From: Dryas octopetala
Taxonomy: Eukaryota; Streptophyta; Magnoliopsida; Rosales; Rosaceae
Direction of reading: 5' to 3'
Assembly: GCA_963921425.1 (NCBI GenBank)
Contig: OY992835.1
Coordinates: 3,720,001-3,784,000, forward strand
Length of the DNA stretch: 64,000 bases
Each line of letters starts with the position of its first letter. Within the stretch, counting starts at the first letter, position 1. Of this stretch, positions 1 through 10,981 are shown piece after piece. The notes beneath the pieces are model-generated. The model was not told the DNA's origin. It made no database searches and was given only the letters and a program-made list of their open reading frames with translations. A program made the position numbers and the translations under genes.

Positions 1-1486
1 TATCGACCTAGTATAAAAACACGCCTACTTTAATAATTTGGGAAGTTAGATATACGAATTTTGAGTAAAGAGGTAAAATGATCAATATGTCCTCCTAATC
101 GAACAAGGTCTAAGTTTTTGTTTTCCCACAACAATTCCAATAAGTTTCACTCACCGTGCAATTTGTGAAAAGACAAAATTGCCCTTCAGGTGCCTTTGCT
201 CAGATCTCCAATCTGGCAGCATGACAGCATCGGGAATAAGATTTCCCAAGCCCGTGCACCTGTTAAGACTAGATAACCAATAATTTAATATCCAAGATTC
301 ACAACTTAGCCATTCAACAGCCGAAATGGGTGGTAACCACCACGCACTGTGGCTGCTCGAGCCCAAACAATATACAACACTGACCAATACGCAATAGGGA
401 TCCTGAGATTGGCCTCTTGGAGTCCTAGGGAGGCTGATTAACAAGGGAAACCACCCAACTCGCTGCCACAAGTGGCGGTTTCGACGAGGGCAGCGGTGGC
501 ATAACTTGGAAAACACTCCAAAACAACTCCAATTAATCATAATTGCATAATAGAACGTTCAATTGCACAAAAAAAACTTGAATTCAAGTCCAATTTGAGA
601 AATTCGAAATAGGCATAAACCCTAAAATCAAATTCCTAAAACCTCAAAATTGAACGACCACGCCTTAAGGGAAAGGAAGCCCATACCTAGAGGATCGTTT
701 TTCAAAACTGGACCGACGGCCAAAAGTCGCCGAAAGTTGGACTTCCCAAGCTTATTGCTTCGTCATGCAGCATAATTGGAGCAAAAGGACACCACGACTG
801 AACTCGCCGTGATGAGAGGAACAAGACCCAGTGGGTTCGGCCACCTAAATCTCGCTGAAAAAGTCAAATTGACGACGAGGGTTTGAATCGGGTCCGGGTT
901 AGGTTTCGGGGCTTTTTTGGGTTGAATGGAGACCAAGGGTAGAGGGAGGAGAGGATGGCAATGGCTGGGAGCCAAAGCCCAACACCAGCCACCGCCGGAC
1001 GCGCCGGTGGCATGGGCGGCGACAGAGAGAGAGAGACGTGGTAGAGAGAGAGAGAGAAATAGAGAGAATGAGAGAGATTGTGAGAAAATCTAATTTTTGA
1101 GTATTTAAAACTCACTTTTGTAAATTTACAAAACTGCCCATCATTTCACATGTTCGTATCTCTCAAACCGTAACTTGAATCGACGCGTGCTACGTGTCTA
1201 CGAACTCGTGGACTCGAGACCTTCCCAACAAGCCCAAAGTCAAAATCAAAAGCCCACTAATTTTAAAAGTCAACTTTCGGGTCAAGCCCAATTTAAAACA
1301 AAAATTAAAAATTAAATCAAAACCCTTTTTATTTTCCAAATAAATCCCAAAATCTATAAAATACTTTTCAAAATAAACCTTGGAAAAAATACGGGGTTTC
1401 ACAATTCAACATCCTTTAAAAACCTCTTAAAACCATAGTTAAATAAAAATTTAAATTTCTAGTAGAATTTGGTTCGGGTTGTTACA
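1..1486 (-). mobile_element. Non-coding solo-LTR-like element, truncated by window edge
   Basis: The right part of an element of the family that dominates this window. Its 5' end (minus direction) is the long form, reading TGTAACAACCCGAACC on the minus strand from 1486. An internal stretch at 1391-1403 matches the place where short-form relatives terminate, here followed by about 83 more bases. The middle part (about 150-1000) resembles the body of the element at 34338-36199. A GA/CT-rich and GC-rich block lies at 960-1080. The 3' module is outside the window, so its type is unknown. The apparent small frames in it are not conserved and I do not call genes. Confidence 0.7.
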
Positions 1487-1935
1487 GTTGGGTTGAGGGG
1501 AGAGAGGTAAGGGGTGGTTCTGGGTGGGGAAGAAGAAAGTGGGAGGGGAGGCTGGTGCTGGGTGGGGGGTGCGACGGGGCTAGGTTGAGGGGAGGGGGTG
1601 CAACGGGGGCTGGGGCTGGGGGGAGGGGGTGCGACGAGGTTGGGGTTGGAGGGGATGCGACGAGACTGGGGTGGGGGGGAGAGGGTGGGTCGGGCAGGGA
1701 GAGGGGGAGGATGGGTGGGGGCGGGGAGTAGGGGCTTGGTGGGGGAGGGATGAGTGGAATTGAAGGGTCTAGGTGGGGGCGGGGAGGGGATGGGGACAAG
1801 GTTGGGATTGGGTGGTTGAGGCTGGGTGGGGTGGGGTAGGGGGGACGAGGCTGGGGGCTGGGGCTGGGGCTGGGGCTGAGGGGTGGTGCTGCATGGGGCA
1901 AGGCTGGGGAAGGGGGAGGGGGAAATGTTTTTATT
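1487..1935. other. Strongly G-rich plus-strand tract
   Basis: About 450 bases made mostly of GGGG/GGGT/GGCT runs on the plus strand. The minus strand reads as an open proline-rich frame (up to 218 codons, 1482-2138), but this follows from C-runs giving Pro/Ser/His codons and I do not call a gene. No promoter, start context or homology is visible. G-quadruplex formation is possible given many closely spaced runs of three or more G. Confidence 0.6.
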
Positions 1936-2210
1936 TTAAGAAATTTTTTTATTTTAATTATTTTAAGGAATTTGTTTATTAAAACGTTTTTAAAAATAAT
2001 ATTATTTTTTAAATGTGGTGAAAAAGATGAAAATAGCCTTGCCACGTCAGCAGATAACGGTTTATTTAATAGAAAAACTAACAGAGGTACTAATTTGACA
2101 CAAAATGAAAGTTGAGATACTTTTTTGCAAGTTTTCAAAATTGGGTACTAAGTTGAAACAACACGTAAAATTGAGGTACTAAATTGTAATTTGCTCAAAA
2201 ATTAAAAATA
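1936..2210. repeat. AT-rich dispersed-repeat-like stretch
   Basis: AT-rich sequence containing a degenerate theme (GGTACTAATTTGACAC, GGTACTAAGTTGAAAC, GGTACTAAATTG) spaced tens of bases apart between about 2093 and 2190. Similar text is common at ends of non-autonomous plant DNA transposons. No matching inverted end is visible here, so the class is unknown. Confidence 0.35.
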
Positions 2211-2691
2211 AAACTATTAGTTCTTCTCCGCCTAAAGGCCCATGACCCAACTCCTCCTCCATATCTCTCCGTGCACCACCGCCGACTCGATCATGCTCCA
2301 AGTGCCACCACCAGATCGAACACTCAGTTGCATAATCACCTAGTCTCTATAGTCCTCTAGTTTCTTCTCATCCTTCCCTAAATACCAAACCAAAGGCTCA
2401 TGATCGAGAACCACGCTCTCTTTCTCTCTCACTCACTCCCCTCAAATCAACCAAACCAATTAACTAAGATCAATATTGTTGCAACTAACTAAAACTGAGA
2501 ATTAAGAGAGAGATTTGATCATATGCTCCAGATCGAAACCCACTTCAGTTCTAGTTTTTTTTCTTCAGGGCCACGCAGGGGAGAAGGAAGATTTATATAC
2601 TTGTACAAAAATTTTTGTAATTTTTGTAATTTTTTTTTATGGGTTAGATTTTTTTGGGCTCTAAATCTCCAACAAAGGAGATGGGTTCTTG
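2211..2691. other. Spacer left of the copia element; no gene recognised
   Basis: About 480 bases with CT-rich patches (2405-2450) and a T-rich tract near 2600-2650. It looks like a fragment of a UTR or intergenic DNA. The short minus-strand frame at 2519-2710 runs across the copia LTR border and is not credible. The last bases before the LTR are TCTTG; the bases after the far LTR are CTTTG, so no clean target duplication is seen. Confidence 0.4.
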
Positions 2692-3140
2692 TGTAAGCAG
2701 TAGCTTGCATAATCAGTCAACCCACTTGAAATTGAATCACTTATATCAATTAGTCAATCAAAAGTAACAAGAGCAAGAACAACAATTAAATTCTACCTAA
2801 TGAAGCCATTTCGACAATTGCAAAGCAAAGGATTGAATCTTCTGCACTTTTAGTATACTGAGAACTTAAACTTGTCAATAAGTAACAAGAACTGAATATT
2901 AAGCATGATTTACTCAATTACAGGAACCCAAATTTATATACACTCAGCTAACAACATCCCACCTATTAAGGGATAGTGGCAGCCAGTCAAGTACTCAGTC
3001 AAACTTATCCACACTACAACAGTAATGTCCATCTTTATAGGGTATTCAGTCAATTATGTTTGACTGACTTTAGTTCCACTTAACCCACAACTAAAGGATA
3101 TGTCGTGCAACACTATAACAGCCCAATACAAAGTCTAACA
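2692..3140 (-). repeat. Copia 3' LTR
   Basis: 449 bases, plus-strand ends TGTAAGCAG and GTCTAACA, same length as and closely similar to 23686-24134. As the element lies on the minus strand this is its 3' LTR. It is followed inward (3141 onward) by a pyrimidine tract, which is the polypurine tract on the coding strand. Confidence 0.9.
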
Positions 3141-3672
3141 TTCTTCCACTTGGGCGTGGAATAGTGATGCTACATATTCTTAATTGTAAGCAAGTTGAAC
3201 TCCTTAGTGATCACTTGAGTCAGCCAAACTAATTAATCCCAATATGCCGGCCTTAATTAATTCATGAAACAAAACCACAGAAAACTTAGTGTAAGATTTA
3301 TAGCTACACCCGCATTTTATGATTACTAGCAACATAAATTAAATAACATGGCATAAAAGACTAAGTGTGAAAAGCAACATGAAAGAAACTTACAGTTAAC
3401 TCCCATGTTTCTAGTCCAACTTTATGGCTCCAAAAGAGACCGCCAAATGCTTCAAATTGAAGCTCTCAAATAAACAAGGCAATTCACATGAACTAACAAT
3501 TGTGAATCATTACAAAACTTGCTTTATTTCTAATTAAAACTCAACATAATTAACTTGAGTTTTAGTCAAGATATAATTCAACAATGCAACGTTGAAGTTA
3601 TTATTATTATTCAAAATGAGCAGAAACAAACTTTCATAGAAGGAAATTTAGAAAAATAAGATGCAACTTAAC
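3141..3672 (-). other. Copia polypurine tract and 3' untranslated region
   Basis: The plus-strand pyrimidines TTCTTCCACTT at 3141-3151 are the AAGTGGAAGAA polypurine tract directly against the 3' LTR, the usual primer for plus-strand synthesis. The remaining bases up to the RNase H stop hold no gene that I can see. Confidence 0.7.
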
Positions 3673-4520
3673 TTAGAGAGCTTGGTCCCTCAAAACAGCT
3701 GCATCAAATGATTCTATAACTCCCATTTGATTCACATGCCCCTTGAAAACTCCCACAGGTAGAGGCTTAGTAAGCGGATCAGCAACCATTGACTTAGTGT
3801 CAATATGTTCAACCACAATCTGTCCTTTCTTTATTTTGTCTCTAACCAGTAGGTATTTCACATCCATTAGTCTTGTTGCAGAAGTTCTCTTGTTGTTTTT
3901 GGAGAAGAAAACTGTAGCTAGATTGTCACAATAGATCTTCATTGGTTTGGAAATCGAATCTACAACCTTTATCTCACTTATGAAGTTCTTCAACCAGATG
4001 GCTTGTCTAGTAGCTTCATAACAAGCAATGAATTCAGCCTCCATAGTGGATGTGGCTATTGATCCTCGCTTTGCACGTTTCTATGAAACAACTCCACTTG
4101 CTAAGAAGAATAGAAAACCAGAAGTAGATTTTCCATCATTTCTACAACCTGCCAAGTCTGAATCAGTGAATCCAATAACCTCAAGTTTCTATGTTTTTCC
4201 ATAAACAAGCATGTAATGCTTGGTTCTCTGCAAATATCTAAGCACCTTCTTACCAGCAGTCCAATGATGCAGTCTTGGGTTTGATTGAAATCGACCTAAA
4301 ACACTTACAGCAAAGGCTAAATCAGGTCTAGTACAAACCTGAGCATGCATGAGACTACCTTCAAGAGACGCATAAGGCTTGTCTAGCATTGAACTTTTCT
4401 CAATTTCATTTTTCGGACATTGCTCCTTGCTGAAATTATCATCCTTGCTGATGGGAACCTCACCACTCGAGCAGTTTTGCATGTCGAACCTGCTCAAAAT
4501 CCTTTCAACATATGCCCTTT
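3673..4520 (-). pseudogene. Copia pol, C-terminal part: RT end and RNase H
   Basis: Continues the pol reading interrupted at 10977-10981. The 4189-4520 frame shows the typical copia segment between reverse transcriptase and RNase H (a RPDLAFAVSVLGRF-type stretch and a HHWTAGKKVLRYLQRTKH-type stretch). After a break near 4188, the 3673-4044 frame shows RNase H with MEAEFIACYEA and a DNLATVFF segment followed by VKYLLVRDKI and DPLTKPL. At least one stop and a frame change separate the pieces. Family knowledge: RNase H removes RNA template during reverse transcription. Confidence 0.85.
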
Positions 4521-5126
4521 TGACAGGACCGTCCTCGGATTCCACCCTGAAACCCGAAGAGGTCCTGCGGGAATCCAAAATCAAGGAAAATCCTACCGAA
4601 AATTCGGCAGAATCTCCCCTGAAAATAGACTAACCCAGAAACTTCAAAACCTGTTAAGCACTTCTAAGTCTTTCAGCCACCTCTACCACAAGCAAATAAA
4701 GGGTCTTGGACCCAACAATTTCACAGAGAAACCAGCTAAATATTTAAAGTGGTTATCAGAGCCTCTAATCTATTACAAGAATTTTACACCGAAAGATAAA
4801 ATGACGCCTACTGGTCCGGGAAGGAATATAGATGTAACCGCCTCGACGTGATTGGCTCGACCTCCACCAAAGCTACTATCTGGGGGGAAAATTTAAAACA
4901 AAACAAGATCAACCGCGAGACAACTCAGTGAGTGGACGTTCTAAGATAACGAAATATATAATTAATTTATCCTTTTAGAAGTCTTAGAATAAACATCTTT
5001 TAGAAACCACACGATCGTTTTTGCAATCCCCCAGTTTTAAAAATCATATCGCAACCCATTTTCGAAAATCATCTCAAAACTCTTATACTTAAAACTCACA
5101 CCATACTGATACCCGTACTGTAGACA

Positions 5127-5350
5127 ATGTCCTGGCCACAATCCCACGCATGGGCAGACTCAAATCCTGGCCACAATCTCGTACGGAGGGTCGCTCCGCC
5201 AAGCAGGCTCACATCCTGGCCACAATCTCATACGGAGGGGTCACTCCGCACGAGCAGGCTCGTATCCTGGCCACAATCTCATACAGAGGGGTCACTCCGC
5301 ACGAGCAGGCTCGTATCCTGGCCACAATCCCGTGCATTTAACACAGGCAG
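5127..5350. repeat. Minisatellite in the 4521-10976 element
   Basis: Four or so copies of a roughly 50-60-bp unit around CCTGGCCACAATCTC and GGTCACTCCGCACGAGCAGG. It lies in the same relative position as different minisatellites in sister elements. The frames open across it are by-products of unit length. Confidence 0.75.
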
Positions 5351-7182
5351 GCTCAAATCCTCTTTTCACAATTCCCTTTAACAACCCAAATCATCACTTA
5401 CGTATCTTTCCTCAAATCACGTCTCAATCTTTTAAAGTCATTAGTCTAAAAAGATATCATTGGAAGAAACTTTAAATAACTATTCTCAACACAAATCCAC
5501 CATTTAATAAATGAAATCATAGACATTTAGAAACATAAACTTTTATAAAAATAAAGTCCACTCACAAATTGGGAAATCTAGTTTCGATCCTCCACCGGAT
5601 CGTCACGAGCCACGGTCGCCTCGCCTGAAACAAGAAAATCATCCAAGGACAGCTTCATAATCTAAAAAGTGTCCAAATTCAATCTCAAATAAACTTTGGT
5701 CCACCCGAACAACCTCCACCTACCATAATTCGATAACCAACTAAAAAAACATTTAAATTGCTGCTAGATAATTAATATGACAGCGGGGTGGTTAGAGCCA
5801 CTGCCATCATCACTCAAGTGGTGACATCAATATCGAATTCCAAAATTTCTCCAAAATCCACAACCTTTTTGATTCTAAACTTCGATTGGGGTTTCATATG
5901 AATAAATAGTATCCGACAATGGTCCAAAATAAACTCCAGAACAAAATGTACAAGGTCAACCCGAAATGACCCATAATTCCTCAAAATCAAGTTCCTAAAT
6001 ACTCAAAAACTATCAATTCTCCAAGATTTCTTCGAACCATCAGTTCTAAACTTAATTTAAAGATTATTAGGGATGAGAATTGTACAAAAATACATACAAC
6101 ATCATCAAATTTCGAATATTTGATAGGAACCCGAAATGAGCCCTAAACCCCAATTTTCCAAAATCACAATTGCTCAAAATTGACAAATAACACTATATGG
6201 GTTTGGAAGCCCATGAAGAAAGGAAGAAAACCCACTAACCAATTTCTTGATCGGAGCTCGAAGATGGCCGGAATCGGCAAGAGAAACTGGCGGCTGGGGA
6301 GTTTTCTCCGGCGATTTCCTGCGCACAGGGGTGGCGGGCCGGCAAGGGGAGGCACCGAAAGGAACGGCCGGCTCACAGGGGTCACGACGGTGGTCTCATG
6401 CCGCCGGGAAAGTGGCCGGAGGCTGTCCTCCAGTGTAGGTGTCGCGCGCACAGAGGGGAAGAGAGAGATGGGTGCGGGGAGAGAGAAAGAGATCGGGGGA
6501 GGAGAGAGAGAGAGAAGGGGGGAGGCTGAGGTGCTGCCGTCGCCGCCTCCTAGCCGGACGGCGAGGGAAGCAGGCTGGAGAGAAGGAGAGTGTCCTAGGG
6601 GAGGGGCGTCGGGGAGAGATAACAGGGAGAGAGAGTGAGGCGTGAGAGGAGAGAGAAAGTCCAGAATTTTCTGGACCTTTGGGGTTTTTAAAACCCACTT
6701 TTATAAATTTACAAAATTGCCCCTCACTTCACATGTCCGTATCTTCCAAACCGTAGCTCGGATCGAAGTGTGCTACGTGTCTATGAAATCGTGGGATCGA
6801 AACCTATCTAAGGCCTTCTACAATGGGGATCCCCAAATACTCAATACCCAAATCAATTTTAGGGATCAAAAAGTGTAAAAATATAGATTTTGGAGATCAT
6901 TAACACAATGGTATTGATGCCCAAATATGGGGATATTAATATTTAACTCATTTACTTAATTTTAAAATTGATTAAGTGCCCGTTAATTAAATATTTAAAA
7001 TATTTTATGATTAAGAATATTATATTATTGTTAATAATTTAATTAGCTTTTCAAAATGACACCAATATTAATATATTAATATTAAAATATTAAAAACGTT
7101 AAACACAATACAATTTATTTCATTTCACAATACAAACACATAAACTAAACCACAAACACATAAACTAAACAACAATGGCCCC

Positions 7183-8550
7183 TCAAGCATGTGGTGCGCC
7201 TCCTGCTTGGATCCATACGTGCTCAATCAAATTTTCCTTCAAGTGTTCATTCACACGCCTATTTCTAATCAAATTGCGACGGACATTCTCCTCAGGTAAA
7301 GATGATGGAGGCCCACCTTGTATGCTTGGTTCCACGCCGTCATACTCTGATTCTGCTCTTCTAATCGCCTCTTCCACGTTAAACTCCTGCCAGGCTGGAT
7401 CATCTTGTTGTCGCTCATCATCGACAATCATATTGTGCAATATTATGCACGCTTTCATGATATAACCCATATCATCCATATCCCAATAACGAGCGGGTCG
7501 TTTGATAATCTGCCATCGGGCTTTTAAAATCCCAAACGCCCTCTCCACATCCTTACGGAAGCCCTCTTGTTTCCTCGCAAACAACCTGTGAGGTTCCGAA
7601 ACTGGATTGCGTATTGATGAAATTAGAGTCGCCCACTTAGGGTAGATCCCGTCAGCAAGATAGTATGGGATTTTGAATTCCACATCATTGACACTATATT
7701 TCACCTTGTGGGCTCTTCCAGATATCTCCCAATCAAAAAGGTGTGAGCAGTCCAACACGGTAATGTCATTGTTAGAACCCGGAAATCCAAAGTTTGCATG
7801 CCAAATCCACGTGTCGTATGAGGCAACTGCTTCCAAAATAACGGTAGGTGTATGATAGTGCCCACGATAGTGAGCTTGCTCAGCCATGGGACAATTTTGC
7901 CACACCCAGTGCATGCAGTCTAAGCTTCCAATCATTCCTGGAAATCCTCTCTGACGCCCCTTTCGCATGAGTCTTCTCATATCCTCCAAGTTAGGTCTGC
8001 GGAGATACTCCTCCTCATAGACGTGGGTGATGGCTCGACAGAACTTATATAGTGCATCCTTTATGGTGCCCTGACTAATGGTTAGTAGCTCTGCAACCCC
8101 ATCGAGGGGTTGGCCATACGCCATCACTCTCAATGCCGCAGTCACCTTCTGATGGGGTGTGCAACCAAGTCTACCGAGGGCATCTGGCCTGGATTGGAAC
8201 CAATCATCATGGAGGCACACATCGTTTAGAATCTTGTTGAATAGGGGTTGATGCATACGGAAGCGTCTCCGAAACGTCACTGTGTCTTCTATTGGTGCAG
8301 GGATGAAGTAATTCTGCATCAGCCTCTCGTGAGCGCCTTCCCTATCCCGACGTGTGTAACGCCGACGAGAACACGTACCACCGTGACGTGGACGTGGGGC
8401 GACGACTGATTGCCCCATGGACATAATTACACACCCCATCAGCCTTCTGCCTTCCTCTACCCTCTCGTAACTAGTATCGGAATCGTCATACTCGATCTCG
8501 GGAGGACTCGAAGATGACGATGAAGACGATGCGTAGTTGAAAGGATTCAT
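7183..8550 (-). CDS. PIF/Harbinger DDE transposase
   Basis: 455 codons, uninterrupted. The protein starts with a Ser-rich, acidic N-terminus and a basic stretch (about residues 52-75). A helical region around 95-170 has the helix-turn-helix-like text typical of the family. The catalytic core follows: Asp in GSLDCMHW (about 210), Asp in GSNNDITVLD (about 261), a third conserved Asp in LADGIYP (about 299), and Glu in KDVERAFGILKARW (about 335). The length is usual for plant transposases of this group. It cuts the element at its inverted ends, acting in the nucleus together with the Myb-like partner encoded upstream on the same strand (9001-10053). The start at 8550 is the first ATG of the frame and gives the full expected N-terminus. 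Confidence 0.92.
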   Translation of the reverse strand: MNPFNYASSSSSSSSPPEIEYDDSDTSYERVEEGRRLMGCVIMSMGQSVVAPRPRHGGTCSRRRYTRRDREGAHERLMQNYFIPAPIEDTVTFRRRFRMHQPLFNKILNDVCLHDDWFQSRPDALGRLGCTPHQKVTAALRVMAYGQPLDGVAELLTISQGTIKDALYKFCRAITHVYEEEYLRRPNLEDMRRLMRKGRQRGFPGMIGSLDCMHWVWQNCPMAEQAHYRGHYHTPTVILEAVASYDTWIWHANFGFPGSNNDITVLDCSHLFDWEISGRAHKVKYSVNDVEFKIPYYLADGIYPKWATLISSIRNPVSEPHRLFARKQEGFRKDVERAFGILKARWQIIKRPARYWDMDDMGYIMKACIILHNMIVDDERQQDDPAWQEFNVEEAIRRAESEYDGVEPSIQGGPPSSLPEENVRRNLIRNRRVNEHLKENLIEHVWIQAGGAPHA

Positions 8551-8649
8551 CGTAGTTTTGATCGGATGATAAATTATCCTGAATAGATAAAAACTATGTG
8601 AATTTCAATTGACGAAGTTATCACAATTTATAGAGAGTTCATAATAATG

Positions 8650-8831
8650 GGGTACGTGACCTATCATTTCATGCAGGGTACGTGAATAGTCATATCATGC
8701 AGGGTTAGTGAATAGTTATATCATGCAGGGTTAGTGAATAGTCAATTCATGCAGAGTACGTGAATAGTCATATCATGCAGGGTACGTGAATAGTCACTTC
8801 ATGCAGGGTACGGGAATAGTCACTTCAAATC
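8650..8831. repeat. 26-bp tandem repeat between the two Harbinger genes
   Basis: About seven copies of a 26-bp unit close to GGGTACGTGAATAGTCATAT plus CATGCA, immediately upstream of the transposase start. A second loose repeat (CATAATTCAA...CATAATAAAAA, about 30 bp) fills 8838-8999. It occupies the promoter position of the transposase gene, so a binding-site role for the Myb-like partner is conceivable but unproven. Confidence 0.8.
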
Positions 8832-9000
8832 CACTACATAATTCAAATCCTACTGGTAGGGGAATAGTCACTTTAAACATAATAATTCAAATCCTAAACA
8901 TAATTTAACTCTCAAGCATAATAAAAACATAATTCAACTCTCAGACATAATAAAAATATAATTCACATCTCAGGCATAATAAAAACATAATTCAAATCCA

Positions 9001-10053
9001 CTAATTATTTGGAGGGTACCCTGGGTATGACTGGTTGAGGTCGGTCATATCCGGGTAGTATCCGGCTGAACTAGAGGTAGCACGTGCACGTCTTCTTGCA
9101 ATTATTTCAGCTTGCTTTGATCCCCAATACTCTCTTTGCATGTCATTCATGTTTGTCAAGTCTTTATCCATAATCTGACCTTCCTCCCACTCTATCGCCC
9201 TCTCAAGCTTCACCTGTTCTCTTGCTTCTCTCGCCCTTTCTCTTGCTTCTTTCGCCTTTTCTCTTGCTTCCCATGCCATGTTTCTTGCCACTTCTCTTTC
9301 TTGCCTCGCCCTTTCTCTGTCATGTCTCATTTCCTCAGCTACACGTGACCTATCATTATATTCGTCAATTGCCTCCAACATATGAATTTGGTGGGGATCA
9401 GCTGTCTTGGCCCGCTTTGCTTTATTTCTTCCTAGGGGCCTTGGGCGTGACGGGCCTACCGGTTGCCATGATGGTGGATCATCATCTGTATCAAGGCAAG
9501 TCTCATCTTGATCATCCGGTGTGTAATCGGTCGGTGCGTCCTGATCTCTGACTCGCACAGTTGAATTTGCAGCTGAGTACTTGACGCATTCTTTTAAATC
9601 CTTCCAAACGTGGAGCATGCTAAACTTTTTTCCATTGTTCTTGTCTTTATATATCTCAAGTGCGTCCGCAAACTACAAAAATTATGGCACATGAATAAAT
9701 TATCAAGTATCAACAATGGAATAAACATACAACATTCAATTAAATATATACATTCATAAAATAAAACTTACCACATCGTCTGAATTCGCACCGCTTTGAC
9801 GTCTCCTTTCGGCATCCAAAAACGAGGCATAAAATTTGTTGCAAAAGGCGGCAATGTCCTTCCACCGTGATCTAATTGCGCCCATCGTTCTGCCCGTTGG
9901 TGTGCCAAAATTACGCTGAAAAACAATGTAAACTTCGGCCCAGAATACATCATTTTTTTGTTGTGCACCGAGTTCCGAATTTGGAGACTTCTCTAGCCAA
10001 GCTTGAACTAGAGCAATATCTTCATCTTTGGCCCAACCAAGACCTCTAACCAT
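9001..10053 (-). CDS. Harbinger Myb/SANT-like accessory protein, two exons
   Basis: Exon 1 is 10053-9772 and exon 2 is 9672-9001, with an intron 9771-9673 that begins GTAAG and ends TTTGTAG on the minus strand. Joining is in phase and gives about 317 residues. The N-terminal third is a Myb/SANT-like trihelix domain (Trp-containing WAKDEDIALV, later GAIRSRWKDIA). The middle is acidic, and residues in exon 2 form a long Glu/Arg/Ala-rich coiled coil with repeated REARE-type text. Family knowledge: such proteins bind the subterminal DNA of the element and help bring transposase into the nucleus. The intron is inferred from splice signals and frame, without transcript evidence. Confidence 0.85.
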
Positions 10054-10380
10054 ATTGAATTAACTAAATTTGATGAAAATATGGTGTAAAAGAGAGAAAG
10101 ATGTGAAGAAAAAAATAAGAAGAATGAGGTTTATATAGAATTTTTGGTGTACTAGCCGTTATAAAATTAAAGGGAATTTTAAGAAATTTTTCTGAATTTT
10201 TTGGGATTTTTTTGACATTTTTTTCGATTTTTTCCATATTTATTATTATTTTTTTTTTCAAAAATGACATTTTATTTTTTGGGCCGTTGATCTTCAACGG
10301 CACGTAAATCTCCACCGTTCATTTTCAAATGGCCCACCTTTTTTGGGCTGACCATTCAATATGCAGGGAGCCGTTGTAGG

Positions 10381-10486
10381 CTTTTGATTGCATGGAGAAT
10401 TGATCAAAAGGCATGACAATTGATTGAAGGCTGCTTTTGATTGCGTGGAGAATTGATCAAAAGGCATGACAATTGATTGAAGGCTG
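10381..10486. repeat. Two-copy 53-bp tandem repeat in Harbinger right end
   Basis: Two near-identical 53-bp copies starting CTTTTGATTGC at 10381 and 10434. They lie between the Myb-like gene start and the right inverted repeat, where subterminal binding sites are usually found. Confidence 0.8.
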
Positions 10487-10981
10487 CAGAGTATTGATTA
10501 ATGGGCATGCAGAGCTGCAGGGGGCTGCTGGCTGATGTGGCAGCTCCCTTTTTATTTTTTGTGGGCCAGTAGTTTATTTTGGTTTTGGGTATAGTTTATC
10601 CCCAAAATTGGGGATAGTTTTTGGGTCTCAAAAAATTATGGGGATCACAATCCGGCCCATTGTGAATGGGCTATACCCATTTTATACCCAAAAATTGGAT
10701 TTGGGGTTCAGTTTCTGATTGCATTGTGGAAGGCCTAACGGACCCAAAGTCAAAATCAAAAGCCCATTTATTTTAAAAATCAACTTTGGGTCAAGTCCAA
10801 TTAAAAAAATTTAACCCAAAACCCTTTTTATTTCTCAATTAAATTCCCAAATTATTTAGGATAAAATAAAACTTGAAAAGATACGAGTCTCTCAAATCCA
10901 TTTCCCACTATATCTCTACATGGCCAATACGAATAAAAATTAAAATTTCTCCCGAATTTTGGGTCGGGTCGTTACACCTTT

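Larger units (their letters stand above)
6812..10735 (-). mobile_element. PIF/Harbinger DNA transposon, apparently complete
   Basis: 3924 bp with terminal inverted repeats GGCCTTCTACAATG (left) and GGCCTTCCACAATG (right, reverse complement), flanked by the 3-bp duplication TAA (6809-6811 and 10736-10738), the size and TWA-type target expected of PIF/Harbinger. It holds two minus-strand genes, a DDE transposase and a Myb-like protein, both without visible breaks, the standard pair for autonomous members. It was inserted into the type A element, which can be read straight across after removing it. The ends outside the genes (6812-7182, 10054-10735) are AT-rich and hold no further gene. Confidence 0.93.
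4521..10976 (-). mobile_element. Type A non-coding solo-LTR-like element inside copia
   Basis: Perfect 5-bp target duplication CCTTT (4516-4520 and 10977-10981). Plus-strand ends are TGACAGGACCG and GGTCGTTACA, i.e. long 5' end and type a 3' module. It splits the copia reverse transcriptase. Without the Harbinger element inside it, it is about 2.5 kb. Parts in minus direction: 5' end, a TATA-like TTTATAAAAG near 6700, CT/GC-rich block 6240-6660, minisatellite 5127-5350, 3' module. No protein gene of its own is seen. Confidence 0.85.

Noticed and set aside
1391..1486. A separate nested insertion ending at TTTCACA (1403)
   Set aside because: At first it looked like a short-form element inserted in a long-form one, but other long forms contain the same text internally, so 1-1486 is one element.
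1482..2138. 218-codon proline-rich minus-strand frame
   Set aside because: It is produced by C-runs of the G-rich tract and joins unrelated AT-rich sequence; no sign of coding constraint.
4750..4763. True primer-binding site of a small LTR element
   Set aside because: No CA terminus precedes it and no second copy of a 230-bp LTR exists at the other end; reported only as a motif.
9754..10053. Independent 99-codon protein separate from 9001-9618
   Set aside because: Splice signals GTAAG and TTTGTAG and in-phase joining make it exon 1 of the Myb-like gene.
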